Under the pieces are notes generated by a model, which saw only the letters and a list, made by a program, of their open reading frames with translations, did not search any database and was not told the origin of the DNA. Below, piece after piece: positions 42,572-45,924 of a DNA stretch of 45,924 bases. The DNA is from Candidatus Poribacteria bacterium (GTDB lineage Bacteria; Poribacteria; WGA-4E; WGA-3G), in contig PYJC01000145.1 of the NCBI GenBank assembly GCA_003635255.1, positions 1-45,924 of the forward strand, read 5' to 3'. The translations under genes were made by a program, and so were the position numbers. Positions within the stretch are counted from its first letter, which is position 1. Each line of letters begins with the position of its first letter.

Positions 42572-43534
42572 TTACTGAAGTCGCTCGAAAAAGTAGTCCA
42601 GAAACGCCTCCGCCGTGACCTTAACACAGACCTGTGCATTCGGATTGGAAGGTTGGCGGTCTCGTCGTAGATCGGCAACTGTCATGCCGTTTGTCAAAGT
42701 TCCCTCAGTTTCAATCTGTACGTAGGCATCAACATTCTCAAAGTAGTCTGGATGTGTGAGCATGCCAATCGGAAGCGCGTCGTGGATATGAAACCCCCAA
42801 AACCCGACGTGTTGGCGATAAAATTCCATACAGGCTTGTGTGGAATCCTTGAGAAAGTGGGAGACTTTGCCTTCTCGTTTATCAATTTCAGCGTGTAACC
42901 GTTCACCTGTTAAGATAACTTGGTGTGTTGCATCAAGCGGCACGATATGCATAGGCACATCGAAGTGGAAAACTTCGTGGGCTGCATGCGGATCAACAAA
43001 GATGTTAAATTCTGCGGTCGTTGTGACATTACCGTATGCCTCGAACGCGCCACCCATCAGGACAATCTTCTGAAGTCGCTGCATCTTCTCGGCATCTTTA
43101 CGAATTGCCTTCGCGATATTCGTCAGTGGACCGAGGGCGATAATAGTGAGCTCATCTGGATAGCGTGCTGCCATCTCAAGAATAAGGTCGACTCCCGACT
43201 CCGATGAAATAGGGGTGTTTGCCTGAGGATACAGTGGACTGCCATCGGTGTTTTGCAATTGGCTCACATTGCCTAAACCATCGTCACCGTGAACATGAGT
43301 CGCCATTACGAGCGGCTTGACGAGCGGTTGTGCTTCTCCTTGGGCGATAATAGGGAACTCTTTTAGGTCAAGCACGCCTAAGATTGTTAGCAGGTTTTGT
43401 GTTGCCTGTGCGACAGAGACATTCCCGCAAACGGTCGTCATTGCTTCTACGTGTAACTCAGGTGAGCGCATCGCAAGAAAAATAGCGAAGGCATCATCTA
43501 CGCCTGGGTCGGTGTCTATAAGGATTCGTTGCAT
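42572..43534 (-). CDS. nucleoside hydrolase (inosine-uridine preferring family)
   Basis: 320 residues. The calcium-binding motif DTDPGVDDA (7-15) at the N-terminus, VCGNVSVAQATQN, HVHGDDGLGN and the late HIHDALPIGML are diagnostic of the IUNH/RihA-C family, which cleaves the N-glycosidic bond of ribonucleosides to base and ribose. All four expected calcium-ligand regions are present. Length is normal. It appears to be a single-gene unit, with an element of the AGGACTTACGCA family about 80 bp upstream of its start. Confidence 0.93.
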   Translation of the reverse strand: MQRILIDTDPGVDDAFAIFLAMRSPELHVEAMTTVCGNVSVAQATQNLLTILGVLDLKEFPIIAQGEAQPLVKPLVMATHVHGDDGLGNVSQLQNTDGSPLYPQANTPISSESGVDLILEMAARYPDELTIIALGPLTNIAKAIRKDAEKMQRLQKIVLMGGAFEAYGNVTTTAEFNIFVDPHAAHEVFHFDVPMHIVPLDATHQVILTGERLHAEIDKREGKVSHFLKDSTQACMEFYRQHVGFWGFHIHDALPIGMLTHPDYFENVDAYVQIETEGTLTNGMTVADLRRDRQPSNPNAQVCVKVTAEAFLDYFFERLQ

Positions 43535-43614
43535 TTCTACCTTCCATAGAGAGGATCTTGTGTTTCATATTTTCTTTGGCAATTTTACCATCACAAAACG
43601 ATTTTGTCCAATTT

Positions 43615-43745
43615 AGGACTTACGCACTGCTTCTTAAAGTCGCCCTACTCCCTGATAAGGGGGATAAAAGGGGTGTTTCTTCTGGGGATTTAGGGGGTTA
43701 AAAATCATAAAATCTTGCGATGTATGCTAAATTTGCGTAAGTCCT
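43615..43745. mobile_element. MITE-like element, copy 2 (12-bp ends AGGACTTACGCA)
   Basis: A 131-bp unit bounded by AGGACTTACGCA (43615-43626) and its perfect reverse complement TGCGTAAGTCCT (43734-43745). The inside (G-rich tracts CCCTGATAAGGGGG, TTAGGGGG) is unlike the inside of copy 1 at 16279-16369; only the ends match. It encodes nothing. No clear target-site duplication is visible. Confidence 0.7.
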
Positions 43746-43854
43746 GTAAAATTTCATAGCAACTTTTAACGAACCCACTGCGAAAACCGCCCAAAATCCA
43801 GTCATGGGCTAAACTCACGACACTTCATAAAATTCATGATTTTTCGATTTTGCT

Positions 43855-44661
43855 ATGAAAACTGTGAAATTTTACACCATTTTTCGGCATCCCAATTTAT
43901 CCTCTATCTGTTGTGTTTTATTTGTTTTCTGTTGCTTTCCGCTCACCGCACAAGTGAACATCTTTACAGGTGAAACGCTGCGACAGATGAAGTTGGAGCC
44001 GGGTTGGTATAACAGCATTAACTTGGATTTGAGTTATCGTGCTGGCAATACATATCTGTTTACTGCGCGGACCCGGTTCCGCTCGGATTATCTGTCAAAA
44101 ACCTATCACGGCTTCGTTTTCGGAAGTCTCCAACAAGGTCGGAAAAGCGGTGATTTTTTTATCAATAAGGGCATGGCACACGCGCGAATGATCCGAAGCT
44201 TGACGCAGCACGTCCTTTTCGAGTCCTTCATCCAAAAACAATTCAACGAATCCATTCTACTCAGTGATCGGAATTTAGCAGGTGGCGGGATCCGGTTCGT
44301 TTCACATCCGCCGAGTTCCAGATTTAATCTCTATCTTGGTATCGGCGCGATGTGGGAGCATGAACACATTAATGATACAGATATTGGCGAAATGATAACC
44401 CACGTCATCCGGTCAACTAACTATATCAATTGGACTGGACAGTTGGATGAACGGATTACAACGAGCGCGACCGGATACTATCAGGTCTATCTGCGACGTT
44501 TCGAGGACTATCGCATCCTTTTCGAGGGAAGCCTTACATTCCGGCTGACAACGAAGTTGGCATTTCCGCTCCGTGTGAATTTCCGATACGATAATGAACC
44601 ACCGACCGGCATCCGCAAACATGATGTGGAAATTTTTAACGGATTGCGGTATACTTTTTAA
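43855..44661 (+). CDS. DUF481-family outer-membrane protein
   Basis: 268 residues. A signal peptide (about 1-32, ending PLTAQ) is followed by a barrel of alternating strands. The C-terminus LTFRLTTKLAFPLRVNFRYDNEPPTGIRKHDVEIFNGLRYTF has the YDxEPP motif and terminal aromatic residue of the DUF481 family (YdiY-like, salt-induced outer-membrane protein). No strong ribosome-binding site precedes the ATG. Transcribed on its own; a heptad-repeat array begins four bases after its stop codon. Confidence 0.75.
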   Translation: MKTVKFYTIFRHPNLSSICCVLFVFCCFPLTAQVNIFTGETLRQMKLEPGWYNSINLDLSYRAGNTYLFTARTRFRSDYLSKTYHGFVFGSLQQGRKSGDFFINKGMAHARMIRSLTQHVLFESFIQKQFNESILLSDRNLAGGGIRFVSHPPSSRFNLYLGIGAMWEHEHINDTDIGEMITHVIRSTNYINWTGQLDERITTSATGYYQVYLRRFEDYRILFEGSLTFRLTTKLAFPLRVNFRYDNEPPTGIRKHDVEIFNGLRYTF

Positions 44662-44664
44662 TAG

Positions 44665-44699
44665 TTATCGGCTATCGGCTATCGGTTATCAGTTAAGAA
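44665..44699. repeat. heptad array
   Basis: TTATCGG CTATCGG CTATCGG TTATCAG TTAAGAA run in tandem, starting four bases after the stop codon of the DUF481 gene. They belong to the same family as the other heptad arrays in the window. Confidence 0.6.
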
Positions 44700-44781
44700 A
44701 TTCTTGTGGCAGTTGCGAATTCTGTCTATTCCACAAATATTTCGGGTCTGATAACTGGCAGGTATAAAAAAGGAGGATCTT

Positions 44782-45729
44782 ATGCAGAAGGTAAAAATAG
44801 TCGTCTACATCGGCGTGTGTCTTATCGCTCTGTTGAGTATTGCGTGGGCAGATGGGCATCTCCAGGTCAAGGAAGCAGAGAAAAAACTCGTTCTAAAAGG
44901 TAAAATCTCTGAAGCACTCGGTGAATACGAAGCACATCTAAAAGGTGCCGTTGAATACCTCGTTTGTGGGCGCGACGGCAAGGAATATGAGAGCATTATT
45001 GTCGTTGATGCGACTGCAAAGGAAATTTACGATGTGCTCAGCAAACTCGGTGTTGCGGTGGGTACACCTCCCGGTTATGACGAAGAAAAAGATGAACCGA
45101 CACCCCCTACGGGGACCGAGTTTATTATCTCTGTTGAATGGAAAGATGGCGATAAAACGAAAAAAGTCCGTGCCGAAGAACTCGTTTTCAATGTGAAAAC
45201 CAAAAAACCGATGCAACAGGTTACTTGGATCTATTCCGGTTCACGCGTAGTGGCAGATCTGGATAGCGATGATGAGGATGCGATGATGCCGCAAGCATTT
45301 ATGAGTAATGACCTTGTCGCTTTAAGACGGTTTGACGCAAGCGCGCTCTTTCAAAATCCGCTCCCTGAATCGGAAGAGGAAAACATCTATAAAAAGAACG
45401 AAACACTGCTACCAAAACTTGGGACACCCGTCACACTCACGATTGAGGTTAACCGAGAAATGCAACTGTTTGTGCTAATCAGTGGGAAGGTTCAAGGCGT
45501 AGGGTTCCGCAATTTCACACAGATGAACGCGAAGCGGCTCGGCATCAACGGCTACGCTAAGAACTTACCAAACGGGCAGGTTGAAGTCATCGCTGAGGGT
45601 GATAAGTCGCAGTTGGATGCGTTAATCGCTTTATTAAAGAAGGGACCGCGCTTTGCGAGAGTTGATTCGCTTCATGTTGACGAGCGTCCATTCAGTGGGG
45701 AATACAAAACTTTCGGTATTCGGTATTAG
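44782..45729 (+). CDS. exported YdjY-like domain fused to an acylphosphatase domain
   Basis: 315 residues. A signal peptide (1-23, ending AWADG) is followed by a YdjY-type domain (about 28-195: LVLKGKISEALGEYEAHLKGAVEYLVC, VEWKDGDKTKKVRAEE, WIYSGSRV). A complete acylphosphatase domain covers about 226-315: GKVQGVGFRNF with the phosphate-binding Arg243, GYAKNLPNGQVEV with catalytic Asn261, and GPRFARVDSLHV. Acylphosphatases are normally small cytoplasmic enzymes that hydrolyse acyl phosphates; an exported fused form is unusual. GGAGG precedes the ATG. Three bases after its stop a MocA-like gene starts. Confidence 0.85.
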   Translation: MQKVKIVVYIGVCLIALLSIAWADGHLQVKEAEKKLVLKGKISEALGEYEAHLKGAVEYLVCGRDGKEYESIIVVDATAKEIYDVLSKLGVAVGTPPGYDEEKDEPTPPTGTEFIISVEWKDGDKTKKVRAEELVFNVKTKKPMQQVTWIYSGSRVVADLDSDDEDAMMPQAFMSNDLVALRRFDASALFQNPLPESEEENIYKKNETLLPKLGTPVTLTIEVNREMQLFVLISGKVQGVGFRNFTQMNAKRLGINGYAKNLPNGQVEVIAEGDKSQLDALIALLKKGPRFARVDSLHVDERPFSGEYKTFGIRY

Positions 45730-45732
45730 ACC

Positions 45733-45924
45733 ATGACGCAAACGTCGCCAGATTTCATATCGGGAATCCTCCTCGCCGCCGGACTCTCTACTCGGATGGG
45801 AGCACCGAAGCAGCTACTCCCTTTTGGCGAAAGCACTATTGTTGAAACTGTGGTAGATAATATGCTCGGTGCCAAATTCGATGAGGTTATCGTCGTCGTT
45901 GGGCACCACGCTGAGGAGATTCAA
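45733..45924 (+). CDS. MocA/MobA-like nucleotidyltransferase, N-terminal part (cut by window edge)
   Basis: 64 residues are visible, starting MTQTSPDFISGILLAAGLST. LAAGLSTRMGAPKQLLPFG is the nucleotide-binding loop of the MobA/MocA-like NTP transferases, which add CMP or GMP to molybdopterin. IVETVVDNMLGAKFDEVIVVVGHHAEEI continues the Rossmann-like fold. MocA (cytidylyltransferase) type is favoured by the GAPKQLLPFG form. No other molybdenum-cofactor gene is in the window. The start is three bases after the stop of the YdjY-acylphosphatase gene. Confidence 0.85.
   Translation, partial: MTQTSPDFISGILLAAGLSTRMGAPKQLLPFGESTIVETVVDNMLGAKFDEVIVVVGHHAEEIQ

Overview
The window looks like chromosomal DNA of a Gram-negative-type, heterotrophic environmental bacterium. 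Evidence is the two DUF481-like outer-membrane barrels, several lipoproteins with clear lipoboxes, and a degradative gene set: a phytanoyl-CoA-type dioxygenase, a galactonate-dehydratase-like enolase-superfamily enzyme, two sugar-phosphate-isomerase-type TIM barrels, GH172/DUF2961 and a DUF6785/OPT-like membrane protein. This combination, with giant FtsX-type permeases and abundant short intergenic repeats, reminds me of Candidatus Poribacteria or a planctomycete-like lineage. That is an inference from content; no rRNA or tRNA gene is visible.

Layout. (1) 1-12.9 kb, all on the minus strand: a cut-off SelA-like PLP enzyme, then (in transcription order from 12.9 kb down) a 2445-residue FtsX permease fused to a degenerate M28 peptidase with nested LysM domains, a small membrane protein, an OPT-like transporter, a duplicated-domain protein, a PqqD/RRE-like protein and a MacB/LolD-type ATPase. 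(2) 13.3-16.3 kb: an XRE regulator, a zinc-free MDR dehydrogenase, a PhyH dioxygenase and a DUF350 protein. (3) 16.4-24.6 kb, minus strand: a sugar-catabolism cluster (dgoD-like, two isomerases, GH172 and a 1349-aa carbohydrate-active protein). (4) 25.2-31.2 kb, plus strand: three envelope proteins, an SLC12-like cation-chloride cotransporter and an MscS channel. (5) 31.2-38.9 kb, minus strand: a nine-gene Pst phosphate operon (pstS, pstC, pstA, a Kv-type K+ channel, pstB-like C, pstB-like B, a third permease, pstB-like A, phoU). (6) 39.2-45.9 kb: M32 carboxypeptidase, a LTxxQ-like lipoprotein, a beta-helix protein, a nucleoside hydrolase, a DUF481 protein, a YdjY-acylphosphatase fusion and a cut-off MocA-like nucleotidyltransferase.

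The most striking content is the Pst operon. It has three divergent PstB-type ATPases with complementary motif losses. B keeps the Q-loop and H-loop but has lost LSGGQ; A and C keep the signature but have lost the Q-loop Gln and switch His. This predicts an obligate asymmetric heterodimer. The operon also has a third permease without the conserved GE pair and an embedded voltage-gated-type K+ channel. Second is the giant permease cassette next to a PqqD/RRE-like protein and an exporter ATPase.

Two families of small non-coding repeats recur between genes. One is an element with 12-bp ends AGGACTTACGCA (two copies). The other is a set of heptanucleotide arrays of the type TTATCAG (at least six loci, several as facing inverted pairs).
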